In this document: positions 6,835 through 14,518 of the stretch, piece by piece
How positions within the stretch are numbered: the first letter of the stretch is position 1
Layout of the letters: every line of letters begins with the position of its first letter
Assembly: GCA_900553555.1 (NCBI GenBank)
Contig: USEG01000002.1
Span: 1 to 25,367, forward strand
DNA from: an uncultured Clostridia bacterium
Lineage (GTDB): Bacteria; Bacillota; Clostridia; Christensenellales; Pumilibacteraceae
Reading direction: 5' to 3'
DNA: 25,367 nucleotides
The notes under the pieces: generated by a model
The model's input: the letters and a program-made list of their open reading frames with translations, nothing else
What the model was told of the DNA's origin: nothing
Database searches by the model: none
Made by a program: the position numbers and the translations under genes

Positions 6835-8991
6835 CTATCTTATTTTAATCTCATTATCCTTTGTCAAGACCAGATAAGTGCTCGGCCTATTCCAAACGGT
6901 ATTATGCCCCTCATACGACGAGTCGCTTTCAAAGCTGCCGTTTGCCCCATATATTGTAAAGTATATGTCCGCGTCGGCGTCCACTTTTGCGTCGGGCGAC
7001 AAAATTGTAAGGGCAGAATAAGGTATAAACAGCGAAATTTCGTTTACTCCTTTGTTTTGCGCGCTTGAAGGATAGGTTTTGCGGGTAAACAGCAGTTGAC
7101 TGTATGCGGCAATATTTACGTATCCTCTTGTATTTGCCTTATAGTATCCTTGATACTGTATATCGCCGTTTTGAAATTTAAACATGAAATTGGAGGGCGT
7201 AAAACCTGTCGCCGTTCCATCCGTATCCAGCATAAGGAATATCTTGTCTCCCTTGTTTGATACGTCAGTTCTCGCCTTAAAATATATACCTTTATCGTCG
7301 CGCTTGATATAGGCCTCGTATTTAGTGCCGTCTCTGTTGGTCGTAATATCGGAATAACGGTTGTAGCCCGTAATGTTTGCGAATACGTTCTCGGCGTCCG
7401 TGGGCGGCAATTGCCGGACATACCAACCGTTGTCATATTTAAGTGGCAGTTTGCCGAATACTATTGTTTCCTTATTGCCCATAGTAGCCGTATAATAGAT
7501 TTCGTTATTGTACAATTCAAACGTCGGATATTGGAATGTGGTGGGCGAATAAACCGTTACGACATCGGTCCACTGTTCGGCATCGGACGAAGTCATAAAC
7601 CTCATGCAGGAGCGCGAATTATCGGCCCAGCTCATAAAATATTGTCCGTAAAAATTATCCAATGTCGGTTTGGTGGCCGATCCGGTAAAAGCTACGTCGT
7701 CTACTGCCGGCTGCGACCACTTCACACCGTCGTCGCTGTACGAAAACATGTACGAATCGCTTCTTTCGTCGCGCAATATAGACATCCATGTCCCGTCATT
7801 TTTGCACATTATGGCGGATTCGGTGGTTTTTATCGCCGTTGTGCCCTCTCCTATATGCCCGATGACTTCTACGCAATCCAAGCTGTCGTTAACCTTTGCC
7901 AACGCATTCTGACCGTTTGCAAAATTGTTAAGCGTAATGTATTTGACGCCGTCATAGTCAAAAATATCAAACAGATATGCAGAGTGCGATTCGGGATAAC
8001 ATGCGTTGCCCGCCGCTTGCGTAAGTTTGACATATTCTGTCGGCGTAAAATCGACTTTCCCCTGAGGAGTCATGAGCTGCAACTTGTAAATATTGTTATC
8101 AAACTTGCCGGAAGTGATATCGTAATCAATATAATATGTATGCGACTCCCGGTTACCGGGATCTTCGCTGGAAAAATACACTCTCATCGTCGCGTCGTCT
8201 TTTTGAACAATGCGCGGCACAAAAGTACATCCCTTCGGAAGCGTGTCATTGTCGTATTGCTGCAAGCTCTTGGAAAACTTCACGATTTTTTCCACTTTAT
8301 TCGTCTGTATATCCACAATGGTCATAGCGCAATAAATATAGTCCCACGAGCTGTTTTCGCCCGCCTGGACATCGTTTGCCTCATATACGATATACGCTTT
8401 ATCGTCCGCGATGACAAACTGAGCGTCATGCGCGCCTTTTACGTTAGGCCCGGTAACGGTAACAGCGTTTTCAAGCGCCCGGTTGCCGGCCGCAACGGGC
8501 GAATAGTTTGCTGTCTCGTTTAGCTTCTTTACTTCTATCATGTTCATATCATTGTTCTCCTCGTAAGCGCGCGGGATTTCAAAATCGTATTCTTTTCCGT
8601 CGGAAAGCGTAACGGTATAAACGTACGCGTCTAAAGTTTGTCCCGTCATTTCTATTTTAGTAATAACGGGGGCGTCTTTTCCGGGCTGGCCGTCTTTCCC
8701 GGACTGGCCGTCTTTTCCCGAATCGCCTTTAAGCGACTCCAACCACTCTGTTTCATTGCCTATAAAGCCGTTTTCGACAGCAATATCAAAAGCCGATTTT
8801 CCGTCGCTGCCGTTAGTCACGTCAAAGAAAAAAGATTCCCCGTCCGAATACTTAATCTCGTATTTGTCCGTAGACCCTCTGCTGCCGACTTTTTCTATCG
8901 ACAAGATTTGCGGCGGCGCGGGCGTAGAATTACAAGCGAAAAAGCCAAACGCCATGACTATACAAACAATTGACAAAATAATTCTTTTCAT
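6835..8991 (-). CDS. Surface lipoprotein with collagen-like segment, propeller-like region and CBM9-like domain
   Basis: 718 residues. A basic, hydrophobic signal ends in FFAC (Cys20), a slightly non-standard lipobox. Next comes an adhesin-type segment (SAFDIAVENGFIGNETEWL), then six Gly-x-y triplets with Lys/Asp (about 89-106). From about 150 to 510 lies a beta-rich region with two Asp-box-like motifs (SDDGVKW, SSDAEQW) as in sialidase or other sugar-binding propellers. The last 190 residues look like a CBM9/DOMON beta-sandwich (GIYFKARTD, FLMLDTDG). No catalytic site is recognised, so glycan binding is inferred. I chose ATG 8991 because AGAGGTGA has proper spacing to it; ATG 8994 is too close. 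It has its own promoter. Confidence 0.8.
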   Translation of the reverse strand: MKRIILSIVCIVMAFGFFACNSTPAPPQILSIEKVGSRGSTDKYEIKYSDGESFFFDVTNGSDGKSAFDIAVENGFIGNETEWLESLKGDSGKDGQSGKDGQPGKDAPVITKIEMTGQTLDAYVYTVTLSDGKEYDFEIPRAYEENNDMNMIEVKKLNETANYSPVAAGNRALENAVTVTGPNVKGAHDAQFVIADDKAYIVYEANDVQAGENSSWDYIYCAMTIVDIQTNKVEKIVKFSKSLQQYDNDTLPKGCTFVPRIVQKDDATMRVYFSSEDPGNRESHTYYIDYDITSGKFDNNIYKLQLMTPQGKVDFTPTEYVKLTQAAGNACYPESHSAYLFDIFDYDGVKYITLNNFANGQNALAKVNDSLDCVEVIGHIGEGTTAIKTTESAIMCKNDGTWMSILRDERSDSYMFSYSDDGVKWSQPAVDDVAFTGSATKPTLDNFYGQYFMSWADNSRSCMRFMTSSDAEQWTDVVTVYSPTTFQYPTFELYNNEIYYTATMGNKETIVFGKLPLKYDNGWYVRQLPPTDAENVFANITGYNRYSDITTNRDGTKYEAYIKRDDKGIYFKARTDVSNKGDKIFLMLDTDGTATGFTPSNFMFKFQNGDIQYQGYYKANTRGYVNIAAYSQLLFTRKTYPSSAQNKGVNEISLFIPYSALTILSPDAKVDADADIYFTIYGANGSFESDSSYEGHNTVWNRPSTYLVLTKDNEIKIR

Positions 8992-9020
8992 CATTTCACC
9001 TCTTATATTTTTATATATTC

Positions 9021-9049
9021 ATGATATAAGAAATAAAACAGATTGTCAA
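9021..9049 (-). promoter_or_regulatory. Sigma-A promoter of the lipoprotein gene
   Basis: Minus strand TTGACA (9044-9049), 17-base spacer, TATCAT (9021-9026), with a predicted start near 9014 and the ribosome site GAGGTG just before the ATG. Confidence 0.8.
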
Positions 9050-9067
9050 TATATTTTTTGTATATGG

Positions 9068-9114
9068 CTATAGTAAATATAGTGGCATAAATTATCTATA
9101 TCAGTCTATCTGAT
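9068..9114. promoter_or_regulatory. Pair of 15-bp palindromes upstream of the lipoprotein promoter
   Basis: CTATA-N5-TATAG (9068-9082) and ATCAG-N5-CTGAT (9100-9114) are both perfect 5-5-5 palindromes. Their centres are 32 bases apart, about three helical turns. They lie just upstream of the -35 box at 9044-9049, and the second overlaps the 3' end of the ArsR-type gene. They could be regulator binding sites; the two arms differ in sequence, so a common binding protein is uncertain. Confidence 0.3.
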
Positions 9115-10083
9115 GTAATATGTCATTACAATATCGACGGGATAATCTCCGCAGCTTTTCCCGAAAATATTGATACCTCCCACATATTCGGCGTCTTCGG
9201 GCACAACAACGGCTAATCGTATTTTGCCGTATGGCGACAGCGTTTTTATAATATCGAATATATTTCGCTCTCCGCTTAAAACGCCGTTAAAATACGTTCC
9301 CGTTTCGTCAATTTTAATGTTTACAAGCATGCCGTACTGCGTAGCATTGTACGGAAAAGTATCGGCATTGAGTTTTCCCCGTCTATCTCCGTAATCGCCG
9401 TAACTTAAATAAGATCCTATTTTGACGTCATTGACATAAAAGTCTATGTTGCTCTTCCAGTCGTTTTTATAAAACGGAGCTTCCGAGCAAATCTCCATCG
9501 TAAATTCGAGCATAAAAATCTCGTCTTCTTCCGCTTTGTTTACGGGAAAATCGTATATAACATATCCGGAGCGGGAAAACCAGACAAGTACGGCTTGCGT
9601 GTGATACGGCATAAATATTTCCGAAGATTTTGCGATGGACAAATCGGGCTTTAGATATCGCACTATGTCGTTGCTTTTAATGTCCACATAATGTCCTACC
9701 GGCATATTGACGCTAAAGGCCTTCGGGTGATTTTGCAATTGGTCGATGCCGCGCAATTCAAAAGTAATTTTTGTGGCATGCGCCGGGAATACGATTTGGG
9801 CAAAACCTTTTTTGCTGGGCTCATATTCCACTATAACCAAGCCGGCTTTTTTTAATATGTCAACGTGGAAAAGCAAATTGGAATTGGAAATATTAAGCCT
9901 TTTTCTCAGTTCGCTTATCCTTACGGGCCCCGACGCCACTTCTTTCAGCAGCGCAAGCCGCGGCGCACTCGCAAGCGCTCTGAAAATATTTTCTATCTGC
10001 TCATAATCGTTTTCGTCGTCAACGGAAAATGCCAGTTGCTTTGTGCACGCATCGTCAACGGGAATTTTATCGTTATCACCCAC
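9106..10083 (-). CDS. ArsR-type winged-helix transcriptional regulator with large C-terminal domain
   Basis: 325 residues. Residues about 28-100 form an ArsR-like winged helix: EQIENIFRALASAPRLALLK, the recognition region ISELRKRLNISNSNLLFHVDILKKAG, and a wing around VEYEPSKKG. The remaining 220 residues are beta-rich and not recognised; they may sense a ligand. No metal-binding Cys motif typical of ArsR/SmtB is seen, so this is probably not a metal sensor. The start is GTG 10083 with GGGAG upstream, 19 bases after the deacetylase stop, so the two form an operon. The lipoprotein gene follows on the same strand with its own promoter and may be its target. Confidence 0.82.
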   Translation of the reverse strand: MGDNDKIPVDDACTKQLAFSVDDENDYEQIENIFRALASAPRLALLKEVASGPVRISELRKRLNISNSNLLFHVDILKKAGLVIVEYEPSKKGFAQIVFPAHATKITFELRGIDQLQNHPKAFSVNMPVGHYVDIKSNDIVRYLKPDLSIAKSSEIFMPYHTQAVLVWFSRSGYVIYDFPVNKAEEDEIFMLEFTMEICSEAPFYKNDWKSNIDFYVNDVKIGSYLSYGDYGDRRGKLNADTFPYNATQYGMLVNIKIDETGTYFNGVLSGERNIFDIIKTLSPYGKIRLAVVVPEDAEYVGGINIFGKSCGDYPVDIVMTYYIR

Positions 10084-10102
10084 CTGTTTTCTCCCGGAAC
10101 TT

Positions 10103-10927
10103 TTAGCCTTTAAGTCTTTTAATTCTGCTGTCGACGTCGTTTTTAAAAGAATCGATATATCCGTCTATAAAATCTATTACGTCTCCGCCGCTTATCAGCG
10201 GTGTCATGTCTATTGCGTAATTCGCACGTTCGGCCGTATCGGTGGAATGGCTGGCATAATATGTGGCGTTTGCGAGTCTTCTGCCGTCGCAGGCAAGGTC
10301 GTATCTTTTTCCGCCTTGTATTTGGCTGTCAAATACCGACGCAAGACTCATGGCTATATTTGGATGACCGCTTACGTCCAAAAAAAGTTTTTCGTCGTCA
10401 TTGACCCAATCAAGATCGCGCCACACTTCACACCCCAGCAATTTTTTGGGGCGAAGCTCTACCGGCAATTGCCTTATCGCCGCTATAACGCGCAGCGCAA
10501 CTGCACAATGTGTGTCGTGTTTATCGGCGGGATTGTGCGTATAAATGATTTCAGGCTTGTTTTCCGCAATAATTTCGGCTATTTTATCGACTACTTTTCT
10601 GTCGCCTTGCTTTACTTCCGAAGAAGTATATCCAAGACAATACATTACGCCGTATTCTCCTATCACCGCGGCTTTTTTTTGTTCGACTAAACGAACGCTT
10701 TTCATCTGCTCATCTGTATAAGAAGCATATAAACCGCTTCTTGGACTGCCGGCCCCGTCGGTGACCACCACCCCGCCGAACCATTTGTCGTTTTTGCCGA
10801 AACATTGCAAAATACCGTGATATGCCATGAATTCTATGTCGTCGTAATGCGCGGCAAAACACATATGAGTAATAGATTTTTCTTCTCCCTGCGGCAAGAA
10901 CCTGCAACTAAAATTTTTCGTCGACAT
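10103..10927 (-). CDS. PIG-L/LmbE-family N-deacetylase
   Basis: 274 residues. Zinc-dependent deacetylase of the family acting on N-acetyl sugars such as GlcNAc conjugates. The metal motif AHxDD is present as AAHYDDIEF (about 25-33, Tyr replacing the usual Pro), and the second motif is HNPADKHDTH (about 131-140). No signal peptide, so cytosolic. ATG 10927 follows AAAGGGG; the frame is open further upstream to 11302, but that would run through this gene's promoter and the divergent AraC gene. A strong TTGACA/TATAAT promoter precedes it. The substrate cannot be fixed from sequence; neighbours suggest an imported amino-sugar glycan. Confidence 0.87.
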   Translation of the reverse strand: MSTKNFSCRFLPQGEEKSITHMCFAAHYDDIEFMAYHGILQCFGKNDKWFGGVVVTDGAGSPRSGLYASYTDEQMKSVRLVEQKKAAVIGEYGVMYCLGYTSSEVKQGDRKVVDKIAEIIAENKPEIIYTHNPADKHDTHCAVALRVIAAIRQLPVELRPKKLLGCEVWRDLDWVNDDEKLFLDVSGHPNIAMSLASVFDSQIQGGKRYDLACDGRRLANATYYASHSTDTAERANYAIDMTPLISGGDVIDFIDGYIDSFKNDVDSRIKRLKG

Positions 10928-10958
10928 ATTGTACCCCTTTCCGTAATTTAGTGATTTA

Positions 10959-10987
10959 ATTATAATTCTTTTTTTGCTTGTTGTCAA
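10959..10987 (-). promoter_or_regulatory. Consensus sigma-A promoter of the deacetylase-ArsR operon
   Basis: Minus strand TTGACA (10982-10987), 17-base spacer, TATAAT (10959-10964), both perfect consensus. The predicted start near 10952 leaves a 25-base leader with a Shine-Dalgarno. Confidence 0.88.
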
Positions 10988-11042
10988 TTGCTTACAAAAA
11001 GTATCGCGGCTTATTTTATATCGGCTGTAAGACGGTTTTTGT

Positions 11043-11071
11043 TTGCGAATTATTATCAAAAGTTGTATAAT
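11043..11071 (+). promoter_or_regulatory. Sigma-A promoter of the AraC gene, leaderless arrangement
   Basis: TTGCGA (11043-11048), 17-base spacer, TATAAT (11066-11071). The predicted +1 is 11078, the A of the ATG. It is divergent from the deacetylase promoter, 56 bases away. Confidence 0.75.
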
Positions 11072-11077
11072 ATATAC

Positions 11078-11947
11078 ATGAAAAATTTTGTCAAGACGCT
11101 TATAAAGCCCATAATCAGCGTCACGGCCTTTTACACCGTGCATTACTTTAATTACGGGCGTCAATTTTGTTTTGAAGGCGAAAAACACGACTTTTGGGAA
11201 CTTGTGTACGTAGACCGCGGATGCATTACAATCACCGCCGACAACAAGCAATTTGAGCTGTATAAAGGTCAGGCATACTTTCACAAACCCAATCAATTCC
11301 ACTCGATAAAAACTGTCGGCTATGCCAGCTCCGTAATAGTGAGTTTTTCGCTAAAAGGCGAAACCGACTACTTTTGCGACAGAAAAGTCGAACTTTCCGG
11401 CGCGCAGCAGATAATACTCCTTAATATTCTGTCCGAATTTTCGCAGGCATGCACCAATGCCCCCGACGAAATTTATATGCGGCAATTGCATTTTCGACCC
11501 GATGCTCCCAAAGGGTCCGTTCAGATGATGCGATGTTATCTTGAATGTCTTCTCATCTCGCTCATGCGCGGCAAAAAGGCCGATAATCCCGTCATTAAAG
11601 CAAAAACCGACGCCGAGCTTACCCTGCAAATTAAAAGTCTTTTGGCGGAAAAGATATACTCTTCCGTCACTTTGGACGAGCTTAGCAAAAAACTGTATTT
11701 CAGTAAAACGTATCTGTGTTCGCGCTTTAAAGCGGATACGGGAATGTCGGTCATCGCCTACTTCAACAACATTAAAACCGACGAAGCAAAACGGCTCATC
11801 GCGTCATCTCAATATACCATTTCGCAGGTCGCGTCGGTTTTGGGCTTTGGATCGGTACAGTACTTTACCCGCATATTTAAAAAAATCACACATTTTACTC
11901 CGACCGAGTGGGCAAAAAGCGTTAAAACGGACAATCTTTTACATTAA
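11078..11947 (+). CDS. AraC-family transcriptional regulator
   Basis: 289 residues. An N-terminal cupin-like sensing domain (HDFWELVYVDRG, YKGQAYFHKPNQFHSI) precedes a C-terminal pair of helix-turn-helices: TLDELSKKLYFSKTYLCSRF and ISQVASVLGFGSVQYFTRIF, ending FTPTEW. The family usually activates sugar-use genes on binding a sugar. An in-frame ATG at 10988 exists, but the stretch before 11078 overlaps promoter elements; MKNFVKTLIKP is the better start although it has no Shine-Dalgarno. Divergent orientation suggests control of the deacetylase-ArsR operon and perhaps of itself. Confidence 0.9.
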   Translation: MKNFVKTLIKPIISVTAFYTVHYFNYGRQFCFEGEKHDFWELVYVDRGCITITADNKQFELYKGQAYFHKPNQFHSIKTVGYASSVIVSFSLKGETDYFCDRKVELSGAQQIILLNILSEFSQACTNAPDEIYMRQLHFRPDAPKGSVQMMRCYLECLLISLMRGKKADNPVIKAKTDAELTLQIKSLLAEKIYSSVTLDELSKKLYFSKTYLCSRFKADTGMSVIAYFNNIKTDEAKRLIASSQYTISQVASVLGFGSVQYFTRIFKKITHFTPTEWAKSVKTDNLLH

Positions 11948-11959
11948 ATGCCTAATCGG

Positions 11960-11988
11960 TTGACGAAAACGCGTAAAATTACTATAAT
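11960..11988 (+). promoter_or_regulatory. Sigma-A promoter of leuS
   Basis: TTGACG (11960-11965), 17-base spacer, TATAAT (11983-11988). The predicted start is 11995, giving a 23-base leader with ACGGAG before ATG 12018. There is no room for a T-box leader, unlike many Bacillota synthetase genes. Confidence 0.88.
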
Positions 11989-12017
11989 TAAACAGTAACG
12001 TAACGGAGATTTTATAT

Positions 12018-14435
12018 ATGGATTACAAAGCTATTGAAAAAAAATGGAATGAAATATGGGAAAAAGAAAAAGTCAACTATTTCAAGCATGACAACAAAAA
12101 GAAAAAGTATTACATGCTGGAGATGTTTTCATATCCTTCCGGCGCCAACCTTCATCTCGGGCACTGGTATAATTACGGGTTATCCGACTCCCATGCTCGA
12201 TACAAACGCATGAAGGGTTACGACGTTTTTCAGCCCATGGGATTTGATTCGTTTGGTCTGCCCGCCGAAAATTACGCCATAAAGACGGGTATTCATCCGC
12301 TGGACAGTACGATGAAAAACATCGCCACCATGGAACGTCAATTAAAGGACATGGGTGCCATGTTCGATTGGAGTGCCGAGTTGTACACTTCCTCTCCCGA
12401 GTACTACAAGTGGACGCAATGGCTGTTTATTCAGCTTTATAAACACAATCTTGCCTATCAAAAGCTGTCGCCTGTCAATTGGTGCCCTTCCTGCAACACC
12501 GTTATTGCCAACGAACAGGTTGTTGACGGCAAATGCGAACGCTGCGGCACCGAAATCGAACGCAAAGAAATGACCCAGTGGTTTTTGCGCATAACCAATT
12601 ATGCCGAACAGCTTCTCTCCGGACTTGACAAGCTGGATTGGCCCGAAAAAACAAAAATAATGCAAAAAAACTGGATAGGTAAATCGCTGGGCGGCGAAAT
12701 AGAATTTGCTCTCGAAAACGGCGATAAATTCAATGTGTTTACCACGCGCGCCGACACGCTTTTCGGCGTTTCGTATGTCGTGCTCGCACCCGAACTGCCG
12801 CTGGTAGATAAAATCGTAACGCCCCAGTACAGAGACGCCGTAAACGCTTATAAGTCCGCCACTTCCAAAACCAGCGAGATTGAACGTCTTTCCACCGCAA
12901 AGGAAAAAACCGGCGTATTTACCGGGGCATACTGCCTCCACCCCCTTACCGGCGAACGCATCCCCGTTTGGATAGGCGATTATGTGCTGTCGACCTACGG
13001 AACGGGCGCCGTTATGGGCGTTCCCGCGCACGACGCACGCGACTATATCTTCGCGCAAAAGCACAATCTTGCAATAAAACGCGTCATTTCTTCCGCCGAC
13101 GGGAAAAACGACGATTTGCCCTTCTGTGATTACGGAATATGCGTAAACAGCGGAGAATTTGACGGAATGTCGTCGAGCGACGCAAAAAAGGCCATACTGG
13201 AAAAGTTGGCGTCGTTGTCACGCGGCGGAGAAAAGATTAATTACAGACTGCGCGACTGGTCGGTTTCGAGACAGCGCTATTGGGGAGCCCCCATTCCCAT
13301 AATACACTGCCCGCACTGCGGCGCGGTCCCCGTACCCGAAGACCAACTGCCCGTAAAACTTCCGTATGACGTCAAATTCTCCCCGGACGGAAAATCGCCG
13401 CTTGGCAGCTGCAAAGAATTTATGTCGGTCAAATGCCCGGTTTGCGGCGCTGCGGCACAACGTGATCCGGATACTCTGGATACATTCGTATGTTCCAGCT
13501 GGTATTACCTGCGCTATCCCGACAATAAAAACGACAAACAGCCTTTTGATAAAAACATAATAGATAAAATGCTGCCCGTCGATAAATATGTCGGCGGACC
13601 CGAGCACGCATGCAGTCACCTATTGTATTCGCGCTTTGTAACAAAAGCCCTTAAAGACATGGGATATATAGATTTTGACGAACCGTTCATTTCGCTTATT
13701 CATCAAGGCGTAATACTGGGCCCGGACGGCACTCGTATGAGCAAAACAAAGGGCAACATAATAAATCCCGATAAATATATAGACATTTACGGTTCCGATA
13801 TACTGCGCCTTTACCTTATGTTCGGATTTTCATATATGGAAGGCGGTCCGTGGAACCAAGACGGACTTAAATCTATTGCGCGTTTCGTCGAGAGATTGGA
13901 GCGGGCAATCTTAAAAAGCAAAAACTATACCGTTAATACTGTTAACGCAGCCGCCGAAAAAGAACTTGACTATGCCCTTAATTACGCAATAAAGACAATA
14001 TCATCGGACCTCGAGCATTTTTCATTCAACACCGCCGTTGCCAGACTTATGGAGCTGATTAACGCAATGTATAAGGCGGACAGCTGCGTGTCGGAAAAAC
14101 AATATTTTAATACTGCCGTTACGGTCATCAAGCTAATCGCGCCCATGATGCCGCATATCTCCGAAGAATTGTACCACGAATTCGGCTTTGAAGGTTTTGT
14201 AGTGGACTGCGAATATCCTGTTTGCGACGAGTCAAAACTTATAAAAGAAGAAATCGAAATAGCCGTTCAAATCAACAGCCGCGTAAAATCAAAGATTGTC
14301 GTTCCCGTTAACGCAACTCAGGCGGAAGTACAGGAAATAGTCCTTAAAGACGCTAAGGTTATTGATTTATTGGAAGGAAAAACGCCTAAAAAAATCATTG
14401 TTATTTTAGGTCGTCTTGTCAACATCGTCGTCTGA
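12018..14435 (+). CDS. leuS: Leucine-tRNA ligase
   Basis: Class I aminoacyl-tRNA synthetase charging tRNA-Leu. 805 residues, normal length for bacterial LeuRS. The HIGH motif is HLGHW (46-50), the zinc-type CPSC...CERC knuckle lies near 155-178, the CP1 editing domain follows with TTRADTLFGVSY (near 240) and YGTGAVMGVPAHD (near 330), and the KMSKS loop is RMSKTKGN near residue 573. The C-terminus PKKIIVILGRLVNIV matches the family. A second CPHC...CPVC pair near 430-475 is an additional zinc-ribbon-like insertion seen in many LeuRS. It has its own promoter and a terminator, so it is a single-gene unit lodged in an otherwise accessory region. Confidence 0.98.
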   Translation: MDYKAIEKKWNEIWEKEKVNYFKHDNKKKKYYMLEMFSYPSGANLHLGHWYNYGLSDSHARYKRMKGYDVFQPMGFDSFGLPAENYAIKTGIHPLDSTMKNIATMERQLKDMGAMFDWSAELYTSSPEYYKWTQWLFIQLYKHNLAYQKLSPVNWCPSCNTVIANEQVVDGKCERCGTEIERKEMTQWFLRITNYAEQLLSGLDKLDWPEKTKIMQKNWIGKSLGGEIEFALENGDKFNVFTTRADTLFGVSYVVLAPELPLVDKIVTPQYRDAVNAYKSATSKTSEIERLSTAKEKTGVFTGAYCLHPLTGERIPVWIGDYVLSTYGTGAVMGVPAHDARDYIFAQKHNLAIKRVISSADGKNDDLPFCDYGICVNSGEFDGMSSSDAKKAILEKLASLSRGGEKINYRLRDWSVSRQRYWGAPIPIIHCPHCGAVPVPEDQLPVKLPYDVKFSPDGKSPLGSCKEFMSVKCPVCGAAAQRDPDTLDTFVCSSWYYLRYPDNKNDKQPFDKNIIDKMLPVDKYVGGPEHACSHLLYSRFVTKALKDMGYIDFDEPFISLIHQGVILGPDGTRMSKTKGNIINPDKYIDIYGSDILRLYLMFGFSYMEGGPWNQDGLKSIARFVERLERAILKSKNYTVNTVNAAAEKELDYALNYAIKTISSDLEHFSFNTAVARLMELINAMYKADSCVSEKQYFNTAVTVIKLIAPMMPHISEELYHEFGFEGFVVDCEYPVCDESKLIKEEIEIAVQINSRVKSKIVVPVNATQAEVQEIVLKDAKVIDLLEGKTPKKIIVILGRLVNIVV

Positions 14436-14454
14436 CGTTATATAAAACGCTATT

Positions 14455-14491
14455 AAAAAAAGCAGCTTATCTTATGACAAGCTGCTTTTTT
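14455..14491. terminator. Bidirectional terminator between leuS and the GH31 gene
   Basis: A 13-bp perfect stem AAAAAAGCAGCTT / AAGCTGCTTTTTT (14455-14467 with 14479-14491), 11-base loop. A T-run follows on the plus strand and another on the minus strand, so it fits both convergent genes. Confidence 0.88.
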
Positions 14492-14518
14492 ATTTAACCG
14501 CAATGTGCTAAATGTCGA

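Noticed and set aside
7411..8523. Long plus-strand open frame of 370 codons opposite the lipoprotein gene
   Set aside because: It lies wholly antisense to a gene with clear signal peptide, domains, ribosome site and promoter; its product is rich in Arg, Ile and Cys with no recognisable motif.
10988..11077. Upstream ATG for the AraC gene
   Set aside because: The stretch contains the -35 and -10 boxes of its own promoter, and homologous sequence starts at 11078.
10928..11302. N-terminal extension of the deacetylase
   Set aside because: It would run through a consensus promoter and the divergent AraC gene; the conserved domain and a ribosome site begin at 10927.
12342..13064. Minus-strand open frame of 240 codons inside leuS
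   Set aside because: Antisense to the well-conserved LeuRS editing region, with no family features.
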